Shown: positions 1 through 7,442, numbered from the stretch's first letter. The stretch: DNA of 64,000 bases from Martelella mediterranea (GCA_003001975.1 PVUG01000004.1:62001-126000), one strand, 5' to 3'. The notes: a model not told the origin generated them from the letters alone. Numbers and translations are program-made.

Positions 1-847
1 GCTCGGTGTTGCTCCGTCGAAAGTCAGCACAACCATTTCGAGGATTGAGGAAAAGCTTGGCGTAGCGCTTCTTCTGCGTACGACGCGCAGCGTGAGGGCG
101 ACGGAGCAGGGGCAGTTGCTGGCCGAGCGCGTTGCGCCACTCCTGTCTGAGGTGAATGCGGCTGTGATGGAAACGGCAAGTTCCAAAGGCCTCGTGCGGG
201 GACGATTGAAGCTCAATGTACCGGGCGCGGTGATGCCTGATATCCTGCCGCCACTGCTCAGCGATTTTCAGCATCGTCATCCGGCAGTGGAGGTTGAACT
301 CGTCGTGGAAAACGGCCTCGTGGATATCATCGCAGCCGGCTGTGATGCGGGCATCCGCTATGGCGCCCATCTGGAAAAGGACATGATCTCCATTCGGATC
401 GGCCCCCGGGTCCAGCAGGTCGCGCTTGCTGCATCGCCCGGCTATCTCGCCGAACGCGAGCATCCGCGAACGCCCGCCGATCTCCTGAGCCACGATGCGA
501 TCCGTTATCGCCTGCTGAGCGGGCGGCTTCTGCCTTGGGTGTTGAAGGACGGCGACCAGACGATCGACGTGGAGGCCGTTACACGGCTCACATTGAGCGT
601 AAATGCCTTGAATACAGGCCTCACATTTGCCCGAAACGGATTGGGCATTATCGGCGCGTTCCGAAGCTGGCTTGAAAGCGACTTCGCCGGCGGAACACTC
701 GTTCCGGTTCTCCCGGATTTCTGGTCTGAACAGGATGGGCCACACCTGTACTATCCGAGCCGTTCCGCCTCGGCCCCTCTGCGGGCCTTGATCGATTTCT
801 GCCGGAATTCTTCACGACAAAATTGCCGGCTCCCCCCGGACATCTGA
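1..847 (+). CDS. LysR-family transcriptional regulator, 5' end missing
   Basis: The open frame enters from the left edge and runs to the TGA at 845-847. Read in frame from base 2, the first codons give an LGVAPSKVSTTISRIEEKLG-type segment, which is the recognition helix region of a LysR winged helix-turn-helix, so only a short N-terminal piece is missing. The remainder is the periplasmic-binding-like effector domain, with the typical RGRLKLNVP start and an NGLGI segment near the end. LysR proteins activate or repress a nearby, often divergent, gene in response to a small ligand; the target and ligand cannot be read here because the upstream side is outside the window. It may be host DNA or cargo of the neighbouring element. 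Confidence 0.9.
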   Translation, partial: LGVAPSKVSTTISRIEEKLGVALLLRTTRSVRATEQGQLLAERVAPLLSEVNAAVMETASSKGLVRGRLKLNVPGAVMPDILPPLLSDFQHRHPAVEVELVVENGLVDIIAAGCDAGIRYGAHLEKDMISIRIGPRVQQVALAASPGYLAEREHPRTPADLLSHDAIRYRLLSGRLLPWVLKDGDQTIDVEAVTRLTLSVNALNTGLTFARNGLGIIGAFRSWLESDFAGGTLVPVLPDFWSEQDGPHLYYPSRSASAPLRALIDFCRNSSRQNCRLPPDI

Positions 848-1285
848 ACTGTGCTTCGCGTGGAGGAACGATAGGCGTGTGTTTGAACGTCCGCTTTCAC
901 GGCGATTTCTCAAACAGCAGTCAGTCCTCTTCCGGCCCCCTTTGCGCCAGCCAGAAAACCCTTAGCGTGCGGCCGGCAAGCACCGTCCACTGCTGCGATT
1001 TCCTTGGGTGGCCCGTACAGAACTTTACCCCTGCCCTAAACTTTAGCCTCGACTTTAGGCTTCGAATTTAGCCTCAGACTGGGCAACCCGCGCGGTGCCA
1101 AATACCCGCAGGGCAAGGGGCCGAGGGAAGGACCCGCGGATTGCTTGCCCCCTGCCCTGACGACAAAGAGCGGGCCACCGAAGCAACCCGCTCTCGTCAG
1201 TCTCATGCGGAGCACCCGTCTCGCTGATACGCTGCGATCGTGCCGAGATCCTGTTGGATCATCTTCGACCGTCAGGGCGATTGGC
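848..1285. other. Intergenic stretch between the LysR gene and the phage-like operon
   Basis: No convincing gene is seen. The stretch holds three imperfect tandem copies of a CTTTAGCCTCGA-type unit at about 1040-1077 and a large inverted repeat at 1157-1200. I looked for a copy of the tRNA-Pro 3' end here, as expected for the left attachment site of the element, and did not find one. Confidence 0.6.
1157..1200 (-). terminator. Strong hairpin downstream of the nusG-like gene
   Basis: AGAGCGGG (1167-1174) pairs with CCCGCTCT (1187-1194), and CTGACG (1157-1162) pairs with CGTCAG (1195-1200), giving a two-part stem with a 12-nt loop. It lies 86 nt beyond the stop of the leftward nusG-like gene. 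No U-run follows on that strand, so it may be a processing or pausing hairpin rather than an intrinsic terminator. Confidence 0.45.
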
Positions 1286-1927
1286 TCATACCTTGCCGAT
1301 CACGGCAAGCGGTACGACCATTGGCGTCAGCCGGCCGAACAGATCAACCTCGACCACGACATCACCCCTGCCCTTGCTGTTGGCGGTAACCACCGTGCCG
1401 ACCTGCCCCTCGAAGATCCCGTCACCGATCATCACCCGGTCGCCGGCTGCGACTTCGACATCGCAGCGGCGCTCATAGTCGAAGTCGCCATTGTCAGCCT
1501 TGCGCATGATCTGTGCGACCTTGTCGTCTGAGACAGGGTAAGGCGTCTCCCAGCCACCGAGAATGGCGATGACATGATCAAGCCTCAGCAGGCCCCTGAG
1601 TGCCCTCGCCGTGCTGACAAAGCGGACAAGCACATAGCCGGTCATCAGCACTTCGTCCCTGACCGGCAGCATCCGCCCGCGCCTGCGCCTCTGCTTGCCC
1701 TTGCGCATCGGCACAAGCGCCTCGGCGCCAATGTCCTTCAGGACTGTCTCCACCTGTTGCTCATGGCCCGGATGAACCGCTGCCACATACCATGTCGCCT
1801 GATCATGGGCTTCCGTCAGGGCATGCTGCTCATCGAGCCGCATGCGTCTGAGGGCTGCATCCCGTTCCAGACGCCGAAGGCTGTCCTTGCCGAGTTCGGC
1901 CTCAAGGCTCGTCATATCCCGTGTCAT
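1286..1927 (-). CDS. NusG-family transcription elongation/antitermination protein (element-encoded)
   Basis: 213 residues. After about 43 charged residues comes a NusG N-terminal domain, with WY at 46-47, the HPGHEQQVE segment, and the TGYVLVRF strand at about 96-103. A KOW motif follows at about 162-180 (GDRVMIGDGIFEGQVGTVV). Such proteins bind RNA polymerase and reduce pausing or termination. It is the last gene of the leftward operon and overlaps the preceding gene by 4 bp (ATGA), which supports the start. The housekeeping nusG sits beside secE and ribosomal genes, so this is a specialised paralogue of the RfaH or phage type. In a phage it would be expected to drive late genes, but none follow it here. 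Confidence 0.8.
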   Translation of the reverse strand: MTRDMTSLEAELGKDSLRRLERDAALRRMRLDEQHALTEAHDQATWYVAAVHPGHEQQVETVLKDIGAEALVPMRKGKQRRRRGRMLPVRDEVLMTGYVLVRFVSTARALRGLLRLDHVIAILGGWETPYPVSDDKVAQIMRKADNGDFDYERRCDVEVAAGDRVMIGDGIFEGQVGTVVTANSKGRGDVVVEVDLFGRLTPMVVPLAVIGKV

Positions 1928-2673
1928 TGTGCTGCTGCCCCGCTTGTCCGTCCGATCCGTTCCAGCCTGTCGAAGAAGGCAGCAAGCGCCGCCTTCGGTC
2001 CGTCCTCATCAGGGACTGGCGGGAAGTAGACCCATTCCACCCGTCCCGTATCGGGAAGCCATGGATAGCCATGGGCACGATGTTCCGCCTCCCATGCCCG
2101 CCAGAGATTGCCATCCACCCTCACCTGCTCGAAGTCTGCCGAAAGCAGTACCGTTTGCGGGGAAACCCTGACACCGCGTCCGGGATAGCGCACCGCCTGT
2201 TCATGCATGGCATTGACGGCAGGCCAGCCCATCTTCTGCATGCGCTCGCGCCAGAGTGCCTTGCGGTCTGCCCTGCCATCGGCAATCTGGCTTTCCTGGA
2301 AGCGGGTCAGCGGTGGAAGCCGGGCGCAGGGATCTGCAAGCCGGATGAAGCGTTCGGCCATCCATGCCTTGCCGAAGGTCGCGGCAATCGACGGGCCTGT
2401 TGTTGCCTCCAACCCCTCCGGCACCTCCTGCCAGCGCCGTTCCTTCAGATAGGTGCTGGCAGCAAACTTCACCGTCTGTCCCTTCATCGCCGAGAAGCTG
2501 AGAAAGGCTGTCAGCAGGCAGGCAGCGGCTTCACGGTCTGCATGGTGCAGTGCCTGCCATTCGGCAAAGGCACGTTCGTCACTGTCATCGCCAAAGGTTG
2601 GCCATTGTCGGTAGAATTTGAGAAAGGCCTTTCTGACGGTCTTCCGGCTTGACGTATCGCTCTCAGTGCTCAT
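1924..2673 (-). CDS. Phage-type protein of unknown function
   Basis: 249 residues, no family recognised. A good Shine-Dalgarno (GGAGG) lies upstream of the ATG, and the gene overlaps both neighbours (4 bp with the nusG-like gene, 11 bp with the gene upstream), as in a tightly translated phage operon. The N-terminal third contains a helical FLKFYRQWPTFGDD segment and the middle has KFAASTYLKERRW, a phrase resembling parts of phage replisome-associated proteins. That resemblance is weak and I assign no function. Confidence 0.75.
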   Translation of the reverse strand: MSTESDTSSRKTVRKAFLKFYRQWPTFGDDSDERAFAEWQALHHADREAAACLLTAFLSFSAMKGQTVKFAASTYLKERRWQEVPEGLEATTGPSIAATFGKAWMAERFIRLADPCARLPPLTRFQESQIADGRADRKALWRERMQKMGWPAVNAMHEQAVRYPGRGVRVSPQTVLLSADFEQVRVDGNLWRAWEAEHRAHGYPWLPDTGRVEWVYFPPVPDEDGPKAALAAFFDRLERIGRTSGAAAQ

Positions 2674-3157
2674 CGGCTTCCTCCTTCACCATGCGGGCTG
2701 CTGCAGCCTTTGCCAGCATCGCCCTGACGGCTGCTGCCTTCTTCCGGCGCCGTTCGCGTTCCTCCTCGCTCATCTGTCTGGTGAGGCGTCTGCGCTCTTC
2801 CATGGCCTTCTGCCGTTCCCGCTCCAGCACCAGCATCTCCCGGTCATGACGGGCGGCCTCATCGATCATGGCGGAAAGCTCTGCGGGTTTGGGCAGGAAG
2901 GAGCGATAGCGCTCATAGCGTCCAAGCCTGAGGTTCTCGAACACGCGGCGCATGGCGGCGATCGGCTTGCCGCACAGCACTTCGGCATAAAGCTCTGGCG
3001 CCATATCCGGATCGATACTGTCTGGAACCACGAAGCCGCGTTCGATCAGCTTGGTCAGCATCAGGTCTGACTGATGGCTTGCAGCCGGTTCAAGCGCTGC
3101 CTTCAACCGTCCAATCTGATCTATCGATGTCGATGATGTCTGCAGTTGCGTTGCCAT
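2663..3157 (-). CDS. Hypothetical protein with charged helical C-terminus
   Basis: 164 residues. The first 90 residues are globular and unrecognised. Residues about 95-160 are a long Arg/Glu/Lys-rich helix (LERERQKAMEERRR and following), probably a coiled coil. It starts inside the 3' end of the replication-type gene (68-bp overlap) and overlaps the next gene by 11 bp. Its place directly after a replication-type gene suggests a replication accessory role, but that is inference from position only. The start could be an internal Met. Confidence 0.65.
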   Translation of the reverse strand: MATQLQTSSTSIDQIGRLKAALEPAASHQSDLMLTKLIERGFVVPDSIDPDMAPELYAEVLCGKPIAAMRRVFENLRLGRYERYRSFLPKPAELSAMIDEAARHDREMLVLERERQKAMEERRRLTRQMSEEERERRRKKAAAVRAMLAKAAAARMVKEEADEH

Positions 3158-4088
3158 TGTCCTGCCTCATGCGCTTGTGGAGGGCTTCGCTGACCCGCCT
3201 GTTGTGGTCCCGGATCTGTTCGGAGCGTGATTGCCTGCCGGAGGGTGATGGCGGCGCTCTGGCTGGTGCTACTGCCAGCCTGTCGGTCCAGCGGTCCTGA
3301 TTGAGCCATGTCGAGAGATTGCACCACGGCCTGTCATCGCGTTTGGCGACGTAGCGCTTCAGCCCGTCCATGATCGTGTCGAAGTCGGCGCGCTGGCGTG
3401 CCGAGGCCCAGGCCTTTGCCGCTGTCTTGCGGGCGACCTTCTGCGGGTAAAGCGGCCAGACATGGGTGTCGAACTCGGCTGTCAGGCCGGTGATATCACC
3501 GCCATGACGGCGGGAGCGGCGTTTGCGGTCTGTGCCTGCCGAGGCTGCAGTTGGCTCCGCCTCGTCCGGTCTGGCGATGAGATCGGCCTCGGGCTCTGCC
3601 TCGAACAGGCCCTTGTCTGTCGGTTCGGGGGGAACTTTCTTTTGGGCCCCTTTAGGGGCCTTTTCTTTAAGGGGGGAATTTTTCTCTTGGGGGGTGTGGG
3701 GGGTGTTCTCTTTTGCCGGTTCGCCAGCAAACCCCGTCACCGTCTTAAATTCAGACGCAGGCGTCTTAAAACCGTCTGAAGCCGTCTTAATCTGCCCGTC
3801 TGGCGTCTTAACCCCGTCTGAAAGCGTCTTAACCGCGTCTGAATCGGTGGTTTTAAGACGCTGTTCAGACGCCTTGCGCCGTTCATAGTAACGACGGTTG
3901 CGCGCACGCCGTGATGCGCCGGCCTCTCCGTAGGAGCTGCCAGCGTCATCTATACCCGTTCCGGTGCTGTCGTCGGATCGGACGAACACAGGCTCGCGCT
4001 CGGCCAGCGCCTGAGCCGTGCGGCCGATCAGATCGGCATCGACCCCGGCACGCACCATATCTGCAATGAGTGCGGCAACCTCAGACAT
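3090..4088 (-). CDS. Phage-type replication protein containing iterons in its gene
   Basis: 332 residues. The N-terminus carries a basic RRARNRRYYERRK segment (about 60-72). Residues 79-116 contain a lysine-threonine pair every seven residues (at 87-88, 94-95, 101-102, 108-109 and 115-116). A low-complexity linker follows. The C-terminal region at about 206-270 (FDTHVWPLYPQK, KAWASAR, LSTWLNQDRWTD) has the W-YP/AW/WLN pattern common in phage replisome-organiser proteins. The DNA coding for the repeat region is itself a 21-bp iteron array, as in lambda O. Its start codon overlaps the previous stop (TGATG). A replication-initiation role is inferred from the C-terminal pattern and the iterons. 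Confidence 0.65.
   Translation of the reverse strand: MSEVAALIADMVRAGVDADLIGRTAQALAEREPVFVRSDDSTGTGIDDAGSSYGEAGASRRARNRRYYERRKASEQRLKTTDSDAVKTLSDGVKTPDGQIKTASDGFKTPASEFKTVTGFAGEPAKENTPHTPQEKNSPLKEKAPKGAQKKVPPEPTDKGLFEAEPEADLIARPDEAEPTAASAGTDRKRRSRRHGGDITGLTAEFDTHVWPLYPQKVARKTAAKAWASARQRADFDTIMDGLKRYVAKRDDRPWCNLSTWLNQDRWTDRLAVAPARAPPSPSGRQSRSEQIRDHNRRVSEALHKRMRQDNGNATADIIDIDRSDWTVEGSA
3741..3871. repeat. Iteron-like array, candidate replication origin of the element
   Basis: CGTCTTAA occurs exactly at 3741, 3762, 3783, 3804 and 3825, a strict 21-bp period (two helical turns). CGTCTGAA occurs between them at 3773, 3815 and 3836, with a partial copy at 3797. Inverted copies lie at 3750-3757 (TTCAGACG), 3853-3860 (TTAAGACG) and 3864-3871 (TTCAGACG). 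The array is inside the replication-type gene. Runs of six G lie just to its left at 3627, 3671, 3689 and 3698. Confidence 0.7.
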
Positions 4089-4834
4089 CAGCCGAGTTCC
4101 CGTTCGACCCGCTTGCCGAGACGATTGATCTCGTCGGCCTTCTTCGAGATGTCCATCGCCATCTTCACCAGCTGATCATGCGCCTCACAATGGCGCTTGC
4201 GGGCGGCCATGAAGCCGGCATGAAGACGCTCGAATTCTTCCTTCTCTGCCGTATAGCGATCCAGCAGCGGATTGCTGCCCTCAGGCCCGAAGAAGGCCTC
4301 TCGCACCTCGCTCACCCATGCCCGGGGGACATTGAGGTCGCGGGCCAACGTCGTATCCGTCCATGAGCCGCCATAGGCATTGTCACCATAGACATCATCC
4401 AGCTTCTCCATGATGATCCGGCGATCATCCCGGCCCATCTGTGGCGGGAGCTCTGCCTGGAGAGCCTGTGCCTCGGATACCGTTGGCGCAGCCGCGATCG
4501 CTGTCGTCTTTGCCGTTGCCGCCTTTGCCGTTGTCTTGCGCGGTCCTGCCGCCATCGTGCCGGCTCCTTTCGTCGTCTGTTTCCTGTCTGAAGAAGATCT
4601 GCGGATGCAGGCCGGGCAGCGGTCCTCGGCCGGTGTCGCACCGACCTGCCAGCCATGGGCGACAAAGGCCGCAATCGCCGCCTCCGGATCTCCCTGCCTC
4701 AGTGCTGCCGTGGCCGGCACATAGCCCGCCGCCTCACAGCAACCGCAGACAATGCGCAGTGCCGATACCCGGCTGCTGCCACTGGTAATGCCGGTGCGTT
4801 CGAAGTGGCGGATGTGTTCTGCTGCGAGTGTCAT
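4088..4834 (-). CDS. Hypothetical element protein, two-part composition
   Basis: 248 residues from the ATG at 4834, chosen because it follows a GGGGAGGG Shine-Dalgarno and overlaps the upstream stop by 4 bp; a longer reading frame upstream lies inside the GcrA-like gene. Residues 1-95 contain a Cys-rich segment (CGCCEAAGY and CPAC) that could bind zinc. An Ala/Lys/Thr linker follows from about residue 92 to 115. The C-terminal half (WTDTTLARDLNVPRAWVSEV) looks like a helix-turn-helix followed by a helical region. Probably a DNA-binding protein; no family assigned. Confidence 0.65.
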   Translation of the reverse strand: MTLAAEHIRHFERTGITSGSSRVSALRIVCGCCEAAGYVPATAALRQGDPEAAIAAFVAHGWQVGATPAEDRCPACIRRSSSDRKQTTKGAGTMAAGPRKTTAKAATAKTTAIAAAPTVSEAQALQAELPPQMGRDDRRIIMEKLDDVYGDNAYGGSWTDTTLARDLNVPRAWVSEVREAFFGPEGSNPLLDRYTAEKEEFERLHAGFMAARKRHCEAHDQLVKMAMDISKKADEINRLGKRVERELG

Positions 4835-5388
4835 ACCGCCCTCCCCGGTGTCCGATACATCAGCTTCAGATGCTGCGGGCAGTAGGCAAAGCCCTCTGCT
4901 ACCGGTCTCCCGCAACAGGGCGCATCGGGACCAAGAGCATCCTCGCCAGCGGTGATGATGAGGCGGCACTGGAATTCGCCGCAGTCGATGAACGGAACCG
5001 TCTCCGATCCGGCAAGCTGCATGTGCCGTGTGTCATAGGCACGGATGGCTGCACGCCGGCGTGCCTCGATCCGGCGTGCGGCCGCCAGTTCCTCTTCCTC
5101 TGCCGTCGGGTATGCAGGCTGTTGATGCATTGGCGCTTTGCCCCGCCCTCGCCCTGCTTTCCCGCTCTTTGCTTTCTTCGCTGCCTTTGCCGTCTCGCTT
5201 GCCGGCTTCTTCGGCGGCCCCGGCTTGCGGGGGACCGCCCCCTTGGGAAAGCGTTCGGGGTTGCGCGAGACAAGTCCGGCAATCACACCACGCGAGACAT
5301 CAAAGGCGGCAGCAATCACCGCAAGCGTCTCGCCTCCGCGATACATCTTCGCCATCCGATCAAGCGCTTCAGGGTTCCAGCGTGTCAT
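4831..5388 (-). CDS. GcrA-like cell-cycle regulator encoded on the element
   Basis: 185 residues starting MTRWNPEALDRM. The ATG at 5388 has GGAGAGG just upstream and is preferred over an in-frame codon at 5430 that falls within a hairpin. The N-terminal helix-turn-helix (about 4-48) matches the GcrA layout of W, then MYRGGETLAVIAAAFDVS. A basic Pro/Lys/Ala linker follows. The C-terminus has the GcrA-type cysteine/histidine set: CRLI at 141, CCG at 158-160 and YCPQH at 169-173. GcrA is a sigma70-associated regulator that reads CcrM (GANTC) methylation in alphaproteobacteria. The host copy is normally chromosomal; a copy inside a phage-like operon suggests that the element senses or alters host cell-cycle transcription. 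Confidence 0.7.
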   Translation of the reverse strand: MTRWNPEALDRMAKMYRGGETLAVIAAAFDVSRGVIAGLVSRNPERFPKGAVPRKPGPPKKPASETAKAAKKAKSGKAGRGRGKAPMHQQPAYPTAEEEELAAARRIEARRRAAIRAYDTRHMQLAGSETVPFIDCGEFQCRLIITAGEDALGPDAPCCGRPVAEGFAYCPQHLKLMYRTPGRAV

Positions 5389-5399
5389 ACAGCCTCTCC

Positions 5400-5458
5400 G
5401 TTCCGTTCGGGATGCCCGCCCCTCTGCCAAAACAAGCGGCGGGACACCCGAGCGGAAC
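5400..5458 (-). promoter_or_regulatory. Long near-perfect hairpin directly upstream of the GcrA-like start
   Basis: GTTCCGTTCGGG (5400-5411) pairs with CCCGAGCGGAAC (5447-5458) with one wobble. Then, inside a small ATG/ACA internal loop, CCCGCC (5415-5420) pairs with GGCGGG (5438-5443). In the leftward transcript it ends about 3 nt before the Shine-Dalgarno of the GcrA-like gene. There is no U-run, so translational control or RNA processing is more likely than termination. Confidence 0.6.
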
Positions 5459-5460
5459 GA

Positions 5461-5673
5461 TCAGCTGAACCGTGGCTTTTGCCGCCAGTCGACCGCCGCC
5501 TCGACAGCTTCCATGCACAGCGCATCCATCTCGTCTTCGCTCAGTTGATCGGGATCGATGGTCGGGATGGTCTGGGAGGCTGGTTCTGGCTGCCATGCAT
5601 CCGGCCGCGGTCTGATCTCGCCTGGCATCACCCGGTGTGAGGGTGCTTCTGCAAAGGGAAAAGCGCCTTTCAT
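5461..5673 (-). CDS. Small acidic hypothetical protein
   Basis: 70 residues with a GGAGGG Shine-Dalgarno and a 4-bp ATGA overlap with the preceding CII-like gene, which is good evidence that it is translated. The C-terminal part (IDPDQLSEDEMDALCMEAV) is acidic and helical. No family recognised. It sits between the CII-like and GcrA-like genes, so a regulatory accessory role is possible but unproven. Confidence 0.65.
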   Translation of the reverse strand: MKGAFPFAEAPSHRVMPGEIRPRPDAWQPEPASQTIPTIDPDQLSEDEMDALCMEAVEAAVDWRQKPRFS

Positions 5674-6173
5674 TGTGCTGCCCTCCCGTCAAGAACAGTC
5701 AGGCCGCCACCGGCAATCGCATCGATCAGGCAGCGCTTCAGCCGGTCATGGCTGATCTCCTTGTCGGAAAGCTTCTCAAGGCAAAGCCGGGCTTCCGTCG
5801 GCGTCACATGGCCATCGGAAAGCGCTTCCAAAATGGCGCCGGTCAGGTCGCTTTCACTGGCCTGATCGCCGGCAAGGCACTGGATCAGCGAAAGCGCGCG
5901 TTCACGCCGCTCTCCAGACCCGGAAAGCCTGCGCCCGGTCACAGAGGCCATTGCCGCTGTCACCAGAGGTGCATCGGTGTCCTCTTCCAATATCCGCACC
6001 ACGGGAATCGGCATGATGTCGGTCTCGCGCTTGCCGTTCCAGCGGCCGACGGCACTGGTTGAACGGCTTGTGATCAGGGCCACGCGCTCAATCCCGCCGG
6101 CCCGGCGGATCAGGTCACGCTGGGCACAGCGGATGGCGAGGATGAACGGATCGATTGCAGGTTCTTCGGCCAT
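5670..6173 (-). CDS. CII-like phage regulatory protein
   Basis: 167 residues from the ATG at 6173, which follows AAGGGAGAG; an upstream in-frame GTG has no such signal. The N-terminal 60 residues (AQRDLIRRAGGIERVALIT, then STSAVGRW and a MPIPVVRILEEDT segment) follow the pattern of the phage CII/CP76 regulator family, which has a helix-turn-helix and acts early after infection. It is the first gene of the leftward operon and is divergent from the S24 repressor, the position expected for a lysis/lysogeny regulator. The C-terminal half is helical and unrecognised. Confidence 0.65.
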   Translation of the reverse strand: MAEEPAIDPFILAIRCAQRDLIRRAGGIERVALITSRSTSAVGRWNGKRETDIMPIPVVRILEEDTDAPLVTAAMASVTGRRLSGSGERRERALSLIQCLAGDQASESDLTGAILEALSDGHVTPTEARLCLEKLSDKEISHDRLKRCLIDAIAGGGLTVLDGRAAQ

Positions 6174-6727
6174 GTCTCTCCCTTTCGAAGACACAAAAAG
6201 ACATTCGCGCCGGGAATGGCCCGGCGTCGTTTCCCATGGCGGGACGATGGATCGCGGTTTAGTGTCGGATCAGTCGAACAAACCCGCTAGGGCGGGCGCA
6301 GTCGGAAAGGACAGGATGAAAGAAGGGCCGCAGCCTGCGACCGTAGATCACCGCAGCGCCGGAGCAGGCTCCCACAAGCCCTGCCCCGGCGCACCCGGCA
6401 CAAGCCAGCCAAAAGGCCGGCCGTGCGTCGCGCGCTGCTACAGGCCACGGGAGATGTGGCTCGGCGCGCGCGAAAGACGAATCTCCTGATAGTTGACATC
6501 AATCGATGAATTCTCCGGGCGAAGGACATAGAAAGAGGTCTAACCGCCTAATCAGCGCCAGCGCCCGCCAACTGTGTCAGTGACAATCGAGAGCTTCTCC
6601 ACAGCGCCTTGCTCGATAGAACAGTGCCACTGCCCCCTACTTCCCAGCGCTGTGAATTGGCTTATTCCTATCAATAATAGGTATATTCCTATTATGCGTA
6701 AGTCAATTCCTATGGCAAGATTTTTTC
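6174..6727. other. Divergent regulatory region between CII-like operon and repressor
   Basis: 554 bp without a convincing gene; both strands have only arginine-rich frames of low quality. It holds the repressor operators (6665-6713). A hairpin CGCCGGG/CCCGGCG (6208-6226) lies in the 5' leader of the leftward operon and is followed on that strand by a short T-run, so it could be an attenuator. A TTGACA hexamer at 6493-6498 has no good -10 partner. Confidence 0.5.
6665..6713. promoter_or_regulatory. Repressor operator cluster, left side
   Basis: TTCCTAT occurs at 6665-6671, 6686-6692 and 6707-6713, exactly 21 bp apart. The first copy is half of the inverted repeat CCTATCAATAATAGG (6667-6681). 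The cluster ends 14 bp before the repressor start codon and probably overlaps its promoter, suggesting autoregulation. Matching half-sites recur on the other side of the gene. Confidence 0.7.
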
Positions 6728-7393
6728 ATGGACAAAATTAGAAGACTCATCGCCAAGCGCATTCAGGAAAGAGGGTTGACCTATAAGCAGGTCTCCCTAG
6801 CTCTCGGCAAGAACCATGCCTACATGCAGCAGTATGTGGAGCGCGGCGTGCCTACTACGTTGAAGGAACGGACGCGGTCTCAGCTAGCGGAGCTTCTGGA
6901 TATACCGGAAGAAGACATCGGCGGACCTCAACATGGCAAACCCGCCCCTGTACCCGAGGGAGACGTACCTAACTTGACTATTCACTCTGGAGCAGGCAAC
7001 GGCGGCCTATTGCATATTGCCGTAGACGAAAACGGCAATGTCCGAGACCCAGCGAATACGGACGGCTTCTGGTCATTCCCGCAAAGCGTCAAAAACCTCT
7101 GGCGCAGCATGGGGAACACCTATGCATTTCCGGTGATTGGCGACAGCATGCATCCAACCATAACCAGCGGGTCATATGTGTTCATCGACACAGGACACAA
7201 AAACCCTGCACCAGAAGACATCTACGCAATTAACTACGGTGATGGCCTGATGGTAAAGCGTATTGCACTTGTACCCCGCTCCGACAAAGTGCGAGTGATC
7301 TCCGATAATGACCGATATCCTGACTATGAGTTGCTTCGAACAGACCTGGAGGTCTACGGCCGTGTTATTGCTGTTTTTCAGTGGCGGGGGTGA
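6728..7393 (+). CDS. S24/LexA-type phage repressor
   Basis: 221 residues. The N-terminal helix-turn-helix is at about 16-45 (LTYKQVSLALGKNHAYMQQY). The C-terminal S24 self-cleaving domain has GDSMHPT with the nucleophile Ser140 and the general-base Lys177 in VKRI. An Ala-Gly pair at 89-90 in the linker is a candidate cleavage bond. Such repressors keep a prophage silent and are inactivated through RecA during DNA damage. Operator-like CCTAT/ATAGG sites lie on both sides of the gene, and a terminator follows it. AT-richer upstream DNA and the divergent CII-like gene fit a genetic switch. Confidence 0.92.
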   Translation: MDKIRRLIAKRIQERGLTYKQVSLALGKNHAYMQQYVERGVPTTLKERTRSQLAELLDIPEEDIGGPQHGKPAPVPEGDVPNLTIHSGAGNGGLLHIAVDENGNVRDPANTDGFWSFPQSVKNLWRSMGNTYAFPVIGDSMHPTITSGSYVFIDTGHKNPAPEDIYAINYGDGLMVKRIALVPRSDKVRVISDNDRYPDYELLRTDLEVYGRVIAVFQWRG

Positions 7394-7442
7394 CCCGCCA
7401 TTTAATGTACTCTTGACGACAAAGCCGCTTTGAAACGTTGAG

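Noticed and set aside
823-1071. 82-codon frame after the LysR gene
   Set aside because: Overlaps the LysR end, has no ribosome-binding site and gives a low-complexity Ser/Pro-rich product.
2649-2849. Short rightward frames opposite the coiled-coil gene of the element
   Set aside because: Serine/arginine-rich antisense products of the charged helix on the other strand.
3741-3871. Similarity of CGTCTGAA words to the Neisseria DNA-uptake sequence GCCGTCTGAA
   Set aside because: Copies are confined to one 130-bp array with a fixed 21-bp period inside a replication gene, alternate with CGTCTTAA, and the host looks like Rhizobiales. Iterons explain the pattern better; a genome-wide count would settle it.
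6493-6521. TTGACA as a possible promoter in the divergent region
   Set aside because: No -10-like hexamer at 16-18 bp; kept only as a note.
6287-6529. 80-codon leftward frame in the regulatory region
   Set aside because: Arginine- and alanine-rich with no motif and no ribosome-binding site; likely composition effect.
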